64,000 bases of DNA, taken from positions 186,001 to 250,000 of the forward strand of contig JANMYM010000083.1 in assembly GCA_031382085.1 (NCBI GenBank). Direction: 5' to 3'. The DNA is from UBA964 sp031382085. Lineage in GTDB: Bacteria; Pseudomonadota; Gammaproteobacteria; Steroidobacterales; Steroidobacteraceae. The position numbers and the translations under genes are program-made. How positions within the stretch are numbered: position 1 is the stretch's first letter; each line of letters opens with the position of its first letter. The notes under the pieces were generated by a model that was given only the letters and a program-made list of their open reading frames with translations, was not told where the DNA came from and ran no database searches. Below, piece after piece: positions 23,993-32,834 of the stretch.

Positions 23993-24523
23993 TCAGATCG
24001 ATTCCGTATTTAACAGGTTGCTGGCGCGAAACAGACCAAATACGGTCTTGCTGTCGACGATATCGCCGGCCGCCGCGCGCCGCAGTGCCTCGGGCAACGG
24101 CACCCAGTGGATCTCCAGTACTTCTGCGGCCTCGGTCGCGCTCGGCGTGGCGGTCAAGCCGCGCGCCAGATAGACATGAACTTTTTCGGTGAATACGCCG
24201 GGCGAGGATATGCAATGACCCAGGTAATCCCAGCGTTTGCCGACTTGGCCTGCCTCCTCCGCGAGTTCGCGTGCGGCAGTCTCGGCGTGTGGCTCCTCCG
24301 GCTCGAGCTTCCCGGCAGGTAATTCCCAGACATAGCCGCCGGCTGCATGCCGGTATTGCCGCAACAGGCAGACCTGTTGCGCGCCGTCCAGTGCGACCAC
24401 CGCTGCGCCACCCGGGTGGTGCACGATTTCCAGGTCAGTCGTGTGGCCGTTAGGCAACCGCACCGTCTCCACATTCAGGCGCACGACCCGGCCGGAAAAT
24501 ATTTCACGTTGGTTTAGCAGCAT
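23993..24523 (-). CDS. NUDIX hydrolase, ADP-ribose pyrophosphatase-like
   Basis: A 176-residue cytosolic enzyme. The Nudix box GKLEPEEPHAETAARELAEEAGQ (about residues 70-92) fits GX5EX7REUXEEXGU. It is preceded by CLLRQYRHAAGGYVWELPAG, the pattern of ADP-ribose/ADP-sugar pyrophosphatases (NudF-like). These hydrolyse ADP-ribose to AMP and ribose-5-phosphate. A GGAG ribosome site lies about 6 nt before ATG 24521-24523. The gene is divergent from the aldo/keto reductase transcript. The presence of an ARH-like protein elsewhere in the window hints at ADP-ribose metabolism but is not direct linkage. Confidence 0.88.
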   Translation of the reverse strand: MLLNQREIFSGRVVRLNVETVRLPNGHTTDLEIVHHPGGAAVVALDGAQQVCLLRQYRHAAGGYVWELPAGKLEPEEPHAETAARELAEEAGQVGKRWDYLGHCISSPGVFTEKVHVYLARGLTATPSATEAAEVLEIHWVPLPEALRRAAAGDIVDSKTVFGLFRASNLLNTESI

Positions 24524-24564
24524 GGGACTCCAGTCCGGCCAGGGCGACCGCGTACAATATTCGC

Positions 24565-24690
24565 ATGTTTGCTCCGCGACTGGTCATCGTCGGCGAGTTT
24601 CTCGATCTGCCCGGTACGCGTAGCACGCATGACACTGAAGACAACCCCGACTTGGATCGTGCATTGCAGGCAGCAGGTGAACCCGCATGA
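24565..24690 (+). CDS. Small ORF (41 aa) coupled to aldo/keto reductase
   Basis: ATG 24565 opens a 41-codon frame (MFAPRLVIVGEFLDLPGTR...) that stops with TGA at 24688-24690, overlapping the ATG of the aldo/keto reductase by 4 bp (ATGA). TACAAT at 24553-24558 lies 6 nt before the ATG, so transcription could start at this codon. It may be a short leader that couples translation to the downstream enzyme rather than a functional protein. The peptide has no recognised similarity. Confidence 0.4.
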   Translation: MFAPRLVIVGEFLDLPGTRSTHDTEDNPDLDRALQAAGEPA

Positions 24691-25736
24691 ATTATCGTTT
24701 GTTAGGTCAATCAGGTCTCAAGGTGTCCGACATTTCGCTCGGCACCATGACCTTTGGCGCGGTAGATACTTTCGGCGACGACGCCGCAACCTCGGCCAGC
24801 GTGTACGCGCGCTACCGCGAATTGGGCGGCAATTTCATCGACACCGCGAATATCTATGCCCAGGGCCGCAGCGAGGAAATTCTGGCGCCTCTGATCGCAG
24901 CCGATCGCAGCAAGATCGTGCTCGCCAGCAAATTCACGATGAGCACCAATTCTGCCGACATCAATGCCGGCAGCAATTCCCGCAAGAACCTGCAGCAGGC
25001 GCTGGACGCGTCGCTGCGCCGGCTGAAAACGGACTATCTTGATCTTTACTGGGTGCACGCCTGGGACTTGTACACGCCGCTCGATGAACTGTTGCGAGCG
25101 CTGGATGATGCCGTCCGCGCCGGCAAGATCCTCTACACGGGTTTTTCGAATGTGCCGGCCTGGGTGGTCGCGCGTGCGCAGACCATCGCCGAGCTTCGCG
25201 GCTGGACGCGCTTTGTCGCGCTGCAGCTGCAGTACAGCCTGGTCGAGCGCACGCTGGAACGCGAGTTGCAACCCTGTGCGGCGGCGTTAGGCATGACGAT
25301 CACGGCCTGGAGTCCCCTGGCCGGCGGTCTGCTATCCGGCAAGTACCGCGCTGTTGGTGGCGAGCAGCCGGCCGGCCGGCTGACCACCAGTGGCTGGGGC
25401 CGGACCATCATGAACCCCCGCAATTTCGGCATTGCGGCGGCTGTGCAGAAAGTGGCCGCGCGGCTTGGCCGTACGCCGGCACAGATCGCGATCCGCTGGC
25501 TGATGCAGCGGCCGGGTGGCGTGATCCCCATCATCGGCGCGCGTAACGCGAAGCAGTTGGACGAGTTGCTGGCGGCAGCTGATTTCATCATCGACGCCGC
25601 GGGTCTTGAGGAACTCGAGGCTGTCAGCAGCATGGAACCTTGCTATCCGGGCACGCTGCTGCACGGCCACATCCGCAGCATGATCCACGGCGAACATCTC
25701 GCCAAGCTCGGAGCTAACGTGCCGTCGCTAACGTGA
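24687..25736 (+). CDS. Aldo/keto reductase
   Basis: This 349-residue NADPH-dependent (beta/alpha)8 barrel reductase starts MNYRLLGQSGLKVSDISLGT. The catalytic Asp and Tyr lie in FIDTANIYAQGRSEEIL, the Lys in KIVLASKFTM and the His in DLYWVHAWDLYTPL. The cofactor loop near the C-terminus is IPIIGARNAKQLDELLAA. It is of the AKR group related to YajO/Tas-like proteins. It would reduce an aldehyde or ketone of unknown identity. The 3' end contains two CTAACGTG copies (25713, 25728) and overlaps the convergent AhpD-like gene by 9 bp. Confidence 0.9.
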   Translation: MNYRLLGQSGLKVSDISLGTMTFGAVDTFGDDAATSASVYARYRELGGNFIDTANIYAQGRSEEILAPLIAADRSKIVLASKFTMSTNSADINAGSNSRKNLQQALDASLRRLKTDYLDLYWVHAWDLYTPLDELLRALDDAVRAGKILYTGFSNVPAWVVARAQTIAELRGWTRFVALQLQYSLVERTLERELQPCAAALGMTITAWSPLAGGLLSGKYRAVGGEQPAGRLTTSGWGRTIMNPRNFGIAAAVQKVAARLGRTPAQIAIRWLMQRPGGVIPIIGARNAKQLDELLAAADFIIDAAGLEELEAVSSMEPCYPGTLLHGHIRSMIHGEHLAKLGANVPSLT

Positions 25737-26321
25737 CAGCGCGTGATACTCCTCGTTTGGCATCATGTCGACGGCCGTCGCCATGCGGTTGGTCATGTTG
25801 AAAAACGACGCAACCGCGGCAATGTCCCAGATCGCGCGATCATTGAACCCGGCGCGCCGCAGGGTCTTGCGGTCCGGCTCGCCAATCTCCGCTGACGCCA
25901 CGGTCAACTTGTGCGCGAAGTCGAGCATGGCGCGCTGCTGCCGTGACAACCTGGCCGCGCGATAATTCATCGCCAGCAATTCTCCCAGCGCCGGATCGCC
26001 GGACATCTGGCGCACCGCCTGGCCGTGAGCGCTCAGGCAGTAGTAACAGCGGTTGGCCGCTGAGACCACCACCGCGATCATTTCCCGTTCCAGCTTGCTG
26101 AGCACGGAGTCTGCCAGCATCAGATCGTTGTACATGCCCATGAAGGCGCGCAGCTTGGCCTCGGAAAAGCTGTAGGCCGTCAGTACGTTGGGCAGGAAGC
26201 CGATTTTTTCGTCGCAAACCGCGAAGTACTTGCGCAGGTCGGCGGGCAGCGCAGAGCGCTTCGCAGGGCGCAATTTGAGGGCGGTCAGGTGCCTGGCTTG
26301 CGATGGATAGCGTTTCGACAT
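25728..26321 (-). CDS. AhpD-like peroxidase-related protein
   Basis: This 197-residue protein of the carboxymuconolactone decarboxylase/AhpD fold starts at ATG 26319-26321 (MSKRYPSQ). The redox pair CYYC (in ANRCYYCLSAHGQAVRQ) with the following histidine is the AhpD-type active site, flanked by helices ELEREMIAVVV-like and QQRAMLDFAHKLT. It is of the uncharacterised peroxidase-related group, which may reduce hydroperoxides through the CxxC disulfide. The alternative upstream start to 26399 is rejected for lack of similarity. It is convergent with the aldo/keto reductase. Confidence 0.82.
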   Translation of the reverse strand: MSKRYPSQARHLTALKLRPAKRSALPADLRKYFAVCDEKIGFLPNVLTAYSFSEAKLRAFMGMYNDLMLADSVLSKLEREMIAVVVSAANRCYYCLSAHGQAVRQMSGDPALGELLAMNYRAARLSRQQRAMLDFAHKLTVASAEIGEPDRKTLRRAGFNDRAIWDIAAVASFFNMTNRMATAVDMMPNEEYHALSR

Positions 26322-26466
26322 GGTCCGTTGGCTCCGTTTACCGGCCTTGTGGCGGGCGACGCGGTTCGCATCATCCGGCAACACCCGCCCCCCTGCCAAC
26401 TTTTTGTGATGGCCGCCACAGCTTGCCCATGGAGCGCCGCGACCACGTTACGTAAACTCGGGGACT

Positions 26467-28560
26467 ATGGCCGCTGTTGTCCAGCCAAAAGGCGATCCCT
26501 TGAATGCCGCCCAGCGGCGCGCTGCGACCTATGGCGAGTTGTTGCCGGATCGTGGCGGCGTCAGCGCCGGCCCGCTGTTGATCATCGCCGGTGCCGGTAC
26601 CGGCAAGACCAATACACTGGCGTATCGCGTTGCGCATCTGGCCATGAATGGCGTGGATCCGGCGCGCATGCTGTTGCTGACGTTCAGCCGGCGTGCGGCG
26701 CAGGAAATGCGCAAACGGGCCCGTGATGTCATCAAGATCAACGCCGCTGATTTGTTAGGCGACCGGGCGCAGCAGTTCGTGCAGCGCCTGACCTGGGCCG
26801 GCACGTTTCACGCGATGGGCAATCGCGTGTTGCGGCACTATGCCAGGCATTTGAGCCTCGATCCCTCGTTCACCGTGCTCGATCATGGTGATGCGGCGGA
26901 TCTGCTCGACACCCTGCGTACCGAGCTGGGCCTGGCGGAGAAGGCGCAGCGTTTTCCACGCAAGGACACCTGTCTCGCGATTTACTCGCATCGCATCAAT
27001 ACGCAAAAGAAACTGACGGAGACGCTGAGCGAACAATTTCCCTGGTGCGCCGACTGGGAGCAGGACCTCGTCAAGCTGTTCCGCAGTTACGTCGAGCGCA
27101 AACAAAAACTGGCCTTGCTCGATTACGACGATCTGCTGCTGTACTGGTACTTCATGATGCAGGAGGTGCGGCTCGGCAGACACCTGAGCCAGAATTTTGA
27201 TCATGTGCTGGTCGACGAGTTTCAGGACACCAATTTCCTGCAGGCGCAGATCCTGTACGCATTGAAGCCCGACGGCCAGGGACTCACCGCGGTCGGCGAC
27301 GATGCCCAGGCGATTTACAGTTTTCGCGGTGGATTGATCGACAACATCCTTGGCTTTCCAGATCGCTTCACGCCCAGGGCGGAAATCATTGCGTTGGCCC
27401 AGAATTATCGATCCACGCAGGGAATACTCAACACCGCCAACGCGTTGATGGCTGACGCGCCGCGGCAATTCCGCAAGCACCTGATTTCCGGCCGCGGCGA
27501 TGGCGTGATGGCAAAGCTCGTGACCACCGATGATCTTGGTTCGCAGGCCGAGTTCATCTGCAACGAGGTGTTGCGGCGGCGCGAGCAGCAGATGTCGCTG
27601 CGTTCGCAGGCGGTACTGTTTCGCAACTCGAATCACAGCGATCTGCTGGAAATCGAATTGACCAGGCGCAAGATACCGTTCGTCAAATACGGCGGACTCA
27701 AGTTTCTGGAAACAGCTCACATCAAGGATTTGTTAGCTATCCTGCGCTGGGTGGACAACCCGCGCAACGACGTTGCGGCCTTCCGGGTCCTGCAGCTGCT
27801 GCCGGGGTTCGGGCCGGTCACTGCGCGCAAGGCGCTGGAGGGTTTTGGTGCGGCCAACCGTGCTTTCAAGTCGCTGCGCGAGTTCGCTCCGCCGCCTGAG
27901 AGCAAGCAGGCGTGGGTCAGGTTCGTCGATCTGTTGTTAGCTCTTAGCGAGCCGGAACGGCCCTGGTCCGGCCAGCTGCACACGGTGCGCGAGTGGTATA
28001 AACCGCATTTTGAACGGCTGTACGAGCATTTTCACACCCGCGTCGGCGACCTTGACCAACTTGAATTGCTGTCAATTCAGTACCCGTCGCGGGAGCGCTT
28101 TATCAGTGAATTGACGCTGGACCCGCCGCAGGCAAGTTCGGATCTTGCCGGCCAGGCGCTGCAGGACGAGGACTATCTGGTGCTCTCCACCGTACACTCC
28201 GCCAAAGGCATGGAGTGGCAGGCGGTTTACGTACTGAATCTCGTTGACGGCAGTTTCCCATCGGAATTTGGTGTCGATCGACCGGACTTGCTGGATGAAG
28301 AACGCCGCGTGCTGTACGTGGCCATGACACGGGCCAGGGACCATCTATGCCTGATTTCCCCGCTGCGCTTTCCGATTACCAGCAAAGCGCCGCAGAGTGA
28401 CGCGCATGTGTATGGCGGTCGCAGCCGTTTCATCACCGACAAGGTCCTGAAGTCACTGGAACCGATCGTGTTCCATGGCAGTCAGAATGGGGACGGCGAT
28501 CTCACCAGTCTTGCCGGCGACAAGCTCGATATCAGCAGCAAACTCAAACAGCTTTGGTAG
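26467..28560 (+). CDS. UvrD/Rep-family ATP-dependent DNA helicase
   Basis: A 697-residue superfamily 1A helicase. Walker A is IAGAGTGKTNTLAYR (about 39-53) and motif Ia is LLLTFSRRAAQEMRKR. Motif II is LVDEFQDTN, motif III is AVGDDAQAIYSFRGG and motif IV is LAQNYRSTQGILNTAN. Motifs V/VI are LVLSTVHSAKGMEW and RRVLYVAMTRARDHLCLI. It unwinds DNA 3' to 5' in repair or replication restart. It is slightly shorter than E. coli UvrD and is likely one of the UvrD-like paralogues rather than UvrD itself. TAAACT at 26453-26458 is 8 nt before the ATG. It overlaps the convergent ada gene by 17 bp. Confidence 0.9.
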   Translation: MAAVVQPKGDPLNAAQRRAATYGELLPDRGGVSAGPLLIIAGAGTGKTNTLAYRVAHLAMNGVDPARMLLLTFSRRAAQEMRKRARDVIKINAADLLGDRAQQFVQRLTWAGTFHAMGNRVLRHYARHLSLDPSFTVLDHGDAADLLDTLRTELGLAEKAQRFPRKDTCLAIYSHRINTQKKLTETLSEQFPWCADWEQDLVKLFRSYVERKQKLALLDYDDLLLYWYFMMQEVRLGRHLSQNFDHVLVDEFQDTNFLQAQILYALKPDGQGLTAVGDDAQAIYSFRGGLIDNILGFPDRFTPRAEIIALAQNYRSTQGILNTANALMADAPRQFRKHLISGRGDGVMAKLVTTDDLGSQAEFICNEVLRRREQQMSLRSQAVLFRNSNHSDLLEIELTRRKIPFVKYGGLKFLETAHIKDLLAILRWVDNPRNDVAAFRVLQLLPGFGPVTARKALEGFGAANRAFKSLREFAPPPESKQAWVRFVDLLLALSEPERPWSGQLHTVREWYKPHFERLYEHFHTRVGDLDQLELLSIQYPSRERFISELTLDPPQASSDLAGQALQDEDYLVLSTVHSAKGMEWQAVYVLNLVDGSFPSEFGVDRPDLLDEERRVLYVAMTRARDHLCLISPLRFPITSKAPQSDAHVYGGRSRFITDKVLKSLEPIVFHGSQNGDGDLTSLAGDKLDISSKLKQLW

Positions 28561-29626
28561 TGTATCCGGCCGGCTGCGCCTCGCGCTTGAGCAGCGCGCG
28601 CTTGCGCGCCAGGCCCCAGCGATAGCCGGCGAGGTCGCCGTCAGCACTCAGCACGCGATGGCAGGGCACCAATACCGCAACGCGATTGCGCGCGCAGGCG
28701 GACGCGACCGCTCGAATCGAACGCGGCTCATACATGGCCTCCGCGACCGCGCGATAGGAGCGCGTTTGTCCCACGGCAATGCGTTGCAACGCTCCCCAGA
28801 CACGGATCTGAAAGGCTGTCCCGCGCAGGTCGAGCGGTATGCGCGCTAACGGCGTGCCCTGGCCAACGGTCGCCACCAGAGCGTTCATCCACGCGTGCAG
28901 CCGCGAACCGGGGGCGGACTTGCCGGCATGCCGCAGCGCTGCCCGCGGAAACTCAGTAGCTAACAACTTGCGCAGGCTCGCCTGGCTGCTGGCAAATTGT
29001 GCGAAGCAAACGCCCTTGCGGGTCGCAGCTATCATCAACCAGCCAAGCGCCGAGCGCTGCGCGAGAAATTCGATGTCTTCGTCCTGGCCGCCGCGGCGAA
29101 ACTGCGTCGGCGTCATGCCGAGCGCGCGCTGTGCAGCGCGATAGCCATCGCTGGGTGATGCGAAACCGGCATCGAGCAGCGCCCGGCCGATTTCGCCGCG
29201 GCCCCGCAATAGTTGCTTGAGACGGCCGAGGCGCGCTGCCTGCTGAAATTCCCGCGGCGAAACCCCCAGGGCTTGCTTGAAGCGCCGCTGGAAGTGCGCC
29301 GGCGACATATGTGCGCGCCGTGCCAGTACCGTCAGGGCGGCCGCGCTATCCGGTTCAGCTAACAAAAATTGTGCGACTGCAAAAATAGGTCGATCGATCG
29401 CATCTGCCGCGGCGTCTGGGCGGCAACGCTTGCAGGCTCTGAATCCGGCAGTCTCGGCGGCGCCGGTGTCCGCAAAAAAACGCAGATTTTCCGGCCGCGG
29501 CGCGCGCGAGCGGCATGTGGGACGGCAGTACACGCCGGTGGTAATGACCCCGTATAAAAAGCGCCCGTCCATCGTCGGGTCGCGCGCCAGTACGGCGGCC
29601 TGCATGTGTTTATCTGTTAGCTTCAT
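28544..29626 (-). CDS. ada: Bifunctional Ada: DNA methyl transferase/transcription activator
   Basis: A 360-residue three-part protein. The N-terminal phosphotriester-repair domain has Cys34 and Cys38 (GVYCRPTCRSRAP) and CKRC (zinc and methyl acceptor). The central AraC-type helix-turn-helix is LTVLARRAHMSPAHFQRRFKQALGVSPREFQ. The C-terminal O6-methylguanine methyltransferase has the acceptor Cys322 in VLVPCHRVL and the finger residue region RAVASACARNRVAVL. Ada removes alkyl groups from DNA and, once methylated, activates repair genes. TAAAAT (29633-29638, minus strand) lies 6 nt before the ATG and probably marks a leaderless promoter. Confidence 0.93.
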   Translation of the reverse strand: MKLTDKHMQAAVLARDPTMDGRFLYGVITTGVYCRPTCRSRAPRPENLRFFADTGAAETAGFRACKRCRPDAAADAIDRPIFAVAQFLLAEPDSAAALTVLARRAHMSPAHFQRRFKQALGVSPREFQQAARLGRLKQLLRGRGEIGRALLDAGFASPSDGYRAAQRALGMTPTQFRRGGQDEDIEFLAQRSALGWLMIAATRKGVCFAQFASSQASLRKLLATEFPRAALRHAGKSAPGSRLHAWMNALVATVGQGTPLARIPLDLRGTAFQIRVWGALQRIAVGQTRSYRAVAEAMYEPRSIRAVASACARNRVAVLVPCHRVLSADGDLAGYRWGLARKRALLKREAQPAGYTTKAV

Positions 29627-29700
29627 GAGACCATTTTAGGTTGAGAGAGCGGGCCGCGCCTCGCGTTTCTTGCGCTGTAATTTCGCCGCGCTGGGGACCC

Positions 29701-30951
29701 TCAGACGATAATCAGGGGTTCGTCCATGTCTGCCAGTGCTCGCGCGCCGTCGGCGGTGATTTCGACCAGGTCTTCGAGATGACATGCGCCGAAGCCCACT
29801 TCGAGGTGCGGAAAATCCACCGTCAGCGTCATGCCTTGTTCCAGAACGATGTCGTCCTTGAGCTCGAACGGGCTGTCGTCGCGAAAAGGCTCGTCAGTGT
29901 GTTGCAGGCCGACGCTGTGCGGGTGAGCCACCGTCAGATAGCGGTAGCCGGCCTTGGCGATTGCGTCGAGGCCCGTCTGGCGGATTTCCGAGTACTTGCG
30001 CCCCGGTCGCAAGGCCTCGAAAGACGCCTGCCAGCCGATGCGCAGGGCTGCAACGCGGCGGCGTACCTCGACGCTCGGTTCGCCGACGACGACCGTACGG
30101 CCGAAATCACCGTGATAGTGCTGGTAGTGGCTGACCGCATCGATGAGCAGCGGCTCGCCGCGCCGCACTTCACCGTGTGGCAGCAGCCCGGTTCCACCGG
30201 CCACGACGAACACTGTTTCGGCGCCGCGTTTGGCGGTTTCGATCCGGAATTGGGTTTCGATGTCGCGCATTGTCATGCCGGCCGTGATCTGGCGCGCGGT
30301 GGCCACCGCGGCAGCAGCGTTACGGCGCGCCGCTTCGCGCATCAGACCGAGCTCAACCTCGCTTTTCACCATGCGCAAGCGACGGAACAGATTCGGCAGG
30401 TAACGGCACTCGACACCCTCGAGACCGGCGACGGCTAACAAACCGGCGAGCCGCGCATCATCGGTAGCCACGTGGGCCCGGGTCAGGCCGCAGGCGCGCA
30501 ACGCGCGCGCGATGCCGTGGATAGTGGTTGCGGCCTCCGCGCCGGTCGCGGCGCGGGACGCCGTGATCCAGCCGCGTTGAATCGCCGACCAGTCAGTGTC
30601 CTGGGCCGACACTGGCCAGGCGGTGGCCTGCACGCCGGGCGCGTCCGGGTTGTGCAGCGAGCGGGCGTTCGCGGGCGCCGTGACTGGAATGATTCGCTCG
30701 GGGTAATCACGCTCGTGTAGCGACAGTCGCCAGAGTTGCGAGGCAGACGCGATCAGCGCAGTGCCACGCGCCAGTTCGCGCGGCAACACGGCGGCTCCGG
30801 CGAAGTCAAAACCCATGTGATGCAGCACCGACCAGAAACCGCTGCAGTAGTAGACATTCACCGGCTGAACGGCCACCAGGGCCTCGACGCCTGCGGTGCG
30901 CATCAGGTGTTCAGCGCGCGGCAGGTTAACCAAACTGCGTCGATCGCCCAT
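29701..30951 (-). CDS. M24 family metallopeptidase (Xaa-Pro peptidase-like)
   Basis: This 416-residue pita-bread-fold protein has a creatinase N-terminal domain (about 10-160, LMRTAGVEALVAVQPVNVYYCSGFW) and an M24 catalytic domain. Metal ligands appear in LLIDAVSHYQHYHGDFGRTVV (Asp pair), VAHPHSVGLQHTDEP (His), and Glu residues in LEQGMTLTVDFP and LEDLVEIT. The first Asp position and several glycine residues differ slightly from PepP, so it may be a dedicated dipeptidase or a creatinase-like enzyme. It is predicted to be cytosolic. A 61-bp gap separates it from the upstream RNA-binding protein gene on the same strand. Confidence 0.82.
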   Translation of the reverse strand: MGDRRSLVNLPRAEHLMRTAGVEALVAVQPVNVYYCSGFWSVLHHMGFDFAGAAVLPRELARGTALIASASQLWRLSLHERDYPERIIPVTAPANARSLHNPDAPGVQATAWPVSAQDTDWSAIQRGWITASRAATGAEAATTIHGIARALRACGLTRAHVATDDARLAGLLAVAGLEGVECRYLPNLFRRLRMVKSEVELGLMREAARRNAAAAVATARQITAGMTMRDIETQFRIETAKRGAETVFVVAGGTGLLPHGEVRRGEPLLIDAVSHYQHYHGDFGRTVVVGEPSVEVRRRVAALRIGWQASFEALRPGRKYSEIRQTGLDAIAKAGYRYLTVAHPHSVGLQHTDEPFRDDSPFELKDDIVLEQGMTLTVDFPHLEVGFGACHLEDLVEITADGARALADMDEPLIIV

Positions 30952-31012
30952 CAGAAAAACAACCCCGCACTGCGCGCGGTTGCCAACAATGTATCGGTTT
31001 CGTCAGCGCGTA

Positions 31013-31291
31013 TCAGCGGCGTGGTGGACCACCTGGCCGAGGACCCCGTGGACGCTCTTGCGCCTCATTGACACGCAGCGCACGGCCGTTCATTTCATAA
31101 CCGTTGAGGCCCTGAATCGCCGCTTGCGCTTCAGTTCCAGGCATTTCAACGAAACAGAAGCCGCGGGGCTTGCCTGTTTCACGGTCATTGATGAGTTTTA
31201 CCGAGTCAACTTTACCGTGACGCTCAAAAAGCACACGAATATCAGCCTCGGTCGCGGAAAAGGGCAGGTTGCCCACATAGATCGTCGTCAT
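31013..31291 (-). CDS. RRM-type RNA-binding protein
   Basis: This 92-residue protein starts at ATG 31289-31291 and consists of one RNA recognition motif: RNP2 IYVGNL at residues 3-8 and RNP1 KPRGFCFVEM at about 41-50. A short Arg/Pro/Gly-rich tail follows (RPRGPRPGGPPRR). Bacterial proteins of this type bind single-stranded RNA and are often cold- or stress-induced. A GAGAG ribosome-site candidate is about 9 nt upstream. The 236 bp between it and the DUF1838 gene (31292-31527) contain no gene and probably hold a long leader and promoter. Confidence 0.88.
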   Translation of the reverse strand: MTTIYVGNLPFSATEADIRVLFERHGKVDSVKLINDRETGKPRGFCFVEMPGTEAQAAIQGLNGYEMNGRALRVNEAQERPRGPRPGGPPRR

Positions 31292-31527
31292 CCAAGCACT
31301 CTCAAAAAAATACGAACAGCGGCGCCGTCCAGCCGAGCTAACAACGCATGATCGCGTATCAAGTAAATCGCGGGCTGCCGGCGCCAGGCGCCTGCAGCTC
31401 GCACCTGCCACGCCGCGGCCGAAACCGAAGCATGAACGGGCCGGATGTTACCCCCCTGAATCCGCTCGGGCAAACGCCGCAGGGATTTCGTGTTGCAACG
31501 CAGCAAAGAATCCCGCGCTCGAATCTG

Positions 31528-32448
31528 TTAGCGCGCGGGTGCAGCGGGCGGTGGCACTTTTTTCTTGAAATAGCTCCAACTGGTTTCGTTGGGCCGGGTG
31601 TCATCGAGCGGCGGTGGGCGCGTGTAATCCGGGTAATTGGCCGCGACCTCGTTCTTGATCACAGCGGGCAGCTGCTCAAAGCTCTCCAGCTTGCGACCGG
31701 CTGCGTTGATGTAGAAGAGGCCCGCGCGATCGCCCATCTCCATCCACGGCAACCACGAGGACATCCGCACCCAGGCCACCTTGACAGCCGCATTGGGTTT
31801 CTTGGGATCGGTCAGATCATCGAGCGTGCCGAAGAAATTGAACATCTCGGTCGCGTGATAGGTGCCGCCGATGTACTTCTGGTAGTCGCCAGCTAACGGA
31901 TTGCTGTAGAACAGCGGCACCGTCAACGTATTCCACCAGTTGTCGCCCTGGATGGTGCCGGTGAATTTCGCAAATGGCGCGGGGTTGCCATCGGCATCGC
32001 GCGGAAACATCCAGCGTTGGTTGACAGGGTCGTTCGCGACATGCAGCACATCCACGGTCGCGCCCGACCAGGGATTGACCCATTTGCGCAGCAGCTGGCC
32101 GGTCTTATGATCGACATAGAACAGCACCTCCCGCGATAACAGCCGCCAGCCCGTGCCCTTCTTGTCCTCGGTTTTGGAGGCGCAGGTACGGATGTTCATT
32201 CCCTCGACATTGAACAGTTTGCGATCCGCTTCACCTGGCACACGGCTGAAGGCCTCGCCGTGGAAGTAGTACACCGACGGTTCGCCGTCAGTCAGCGAAC
32301 ACTGCGTCTTGCGCGCAGCCTGGGTCGCGCCTTCCGGCGTGCCGAGGTCGATGCGCTGTGTCTTGACAGCGGCAGCGGGAGTCGCAGCTAACGCCAGTAC
32401 TGTCGATGCGGCACAGGTAGCTAACAAATATCTCGACTTGGGTTTCAT
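31528..32448 (-). CDS. DUF1838 family exported protein
   Basis: This 306-residue protein has a signal peptide (MKPKSRYLLATCAASTVLALAATPAAA). The mature part carries DUF1838-like features: VYYFHGEAFSRVPGEADRKLFNVEGMNIRTC, VLFYVDHKTGQLLRKWVNPWSG, and Trp/Pro-rich segments FPRDADGNP and SSWLPWMEMGDRAG. It has a Pro/Ala-rich tail. The biochemical role of DUF1838 is not established. Its ATG overlaps the stop of the 126-residue gene upstream by 4 bp, and a methyltransferase gene comes before that, so it belongs to a small operon of unknown, possibly catabolic, purpose. Confidence 0.82.
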   Translation of the reverse strand: MKPKSRYLLATCAASTVLALAATPAAAVKTQRIDLGTPEGATQAARKTQCSLTDGEPSVYYFHGEAFSRVPGEADRKLFNVEGMNIRTCASKTEDKKGTGWRLLSREVLFYVDHKTGQLLRKWVNPWSGATVDVLHVANDPVNQRWMFPRDADGNPAPFAKFTGTIQGDNWWNTLTVPLFYSNPLAGDYQKYIGGTYHATEMFNFFGTLDDLTDPKKPNAAVKVAWVRMSSWLPWMEMGDRAGLFYINAAGRKLESFEQLPAVIKNEVAANYPDYTRPPPLDDTRPNETSWSYFKKKVPPPAAPAR

Positions 32449-32825
32449 GACGGGTCCTTTTCTTCAGTCTGCAATTGCGCGTGAGTCTTCAGGTAACTGG
32501 CAACGCCCGGATCGATCCGCGACACCGGCGTGCGGTCTCGCATCAGCTCGAACATCACGCGCTGCGTATAGGCCGCGAGATCCTGCTGGCGGCGCGCTGT
32601 ATCTTCGGGCGTTGCCTGGTGGTTTTCCACCGCAGCAGCTGGCAGCACCTTGCGGACCGTCAGCTCGGCTTCCAGTGTTTGCAGCCGCTCGCGCAGCAAG
32701 TAGACCTCGGCGGTCAGGGCAATGATCGCACCGACGGCATTGTCCATCGACATGCCGGCGAGGAAATCGGGTTCCTGGCCGATGACCGGGCCCGTCAGTG
32801 GCGGGTTGTACCTGGCTTCGTTCAA
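32445..32825 (-). CDS. Uncharacterised protein paired with DUF1838
   Basis: This 126-residue soluble protein has no motif I can name. The central part (MDNAVGAIIALTAEVYLLRERLQTLEAELTVR) is helical with heptad-like spacing, suggesting a short coiled coil, and the C-terminal half is charged (TARRQQDLAAYTQRVMFELMRDR). It overlaps the DUF1838 gene by 4 bp (ATGA) and starts 9 bp after the methyltransferase stop, so the three are translated from one message. It probably forms oligomers or binds a partner; this is inference from helix pattern only. Confidence 0.7.
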   Translation of the reverse strand: MNEARYNPPLTGPVIGQEPDFLAGMSMDNAVGAIIALTAEVYLLRERLQTLEAELTVRKVLPAAAVENHQATPEDTARRQQDLAAYTQRVMFELMRDRTPVSRIDPGVASYLKTHAQLQTEEKDPS

Positions 32826-32834
32826 TGAACAGGC

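Noticed and set aside
25713..25734. Tandem GCTAACGTG repeats as a possible operator
   Set aside because: They lie in the last codons of the aldo/keto reductase at convergent 3' ends and are better explained as two neighbouring copies of the window-wide word.
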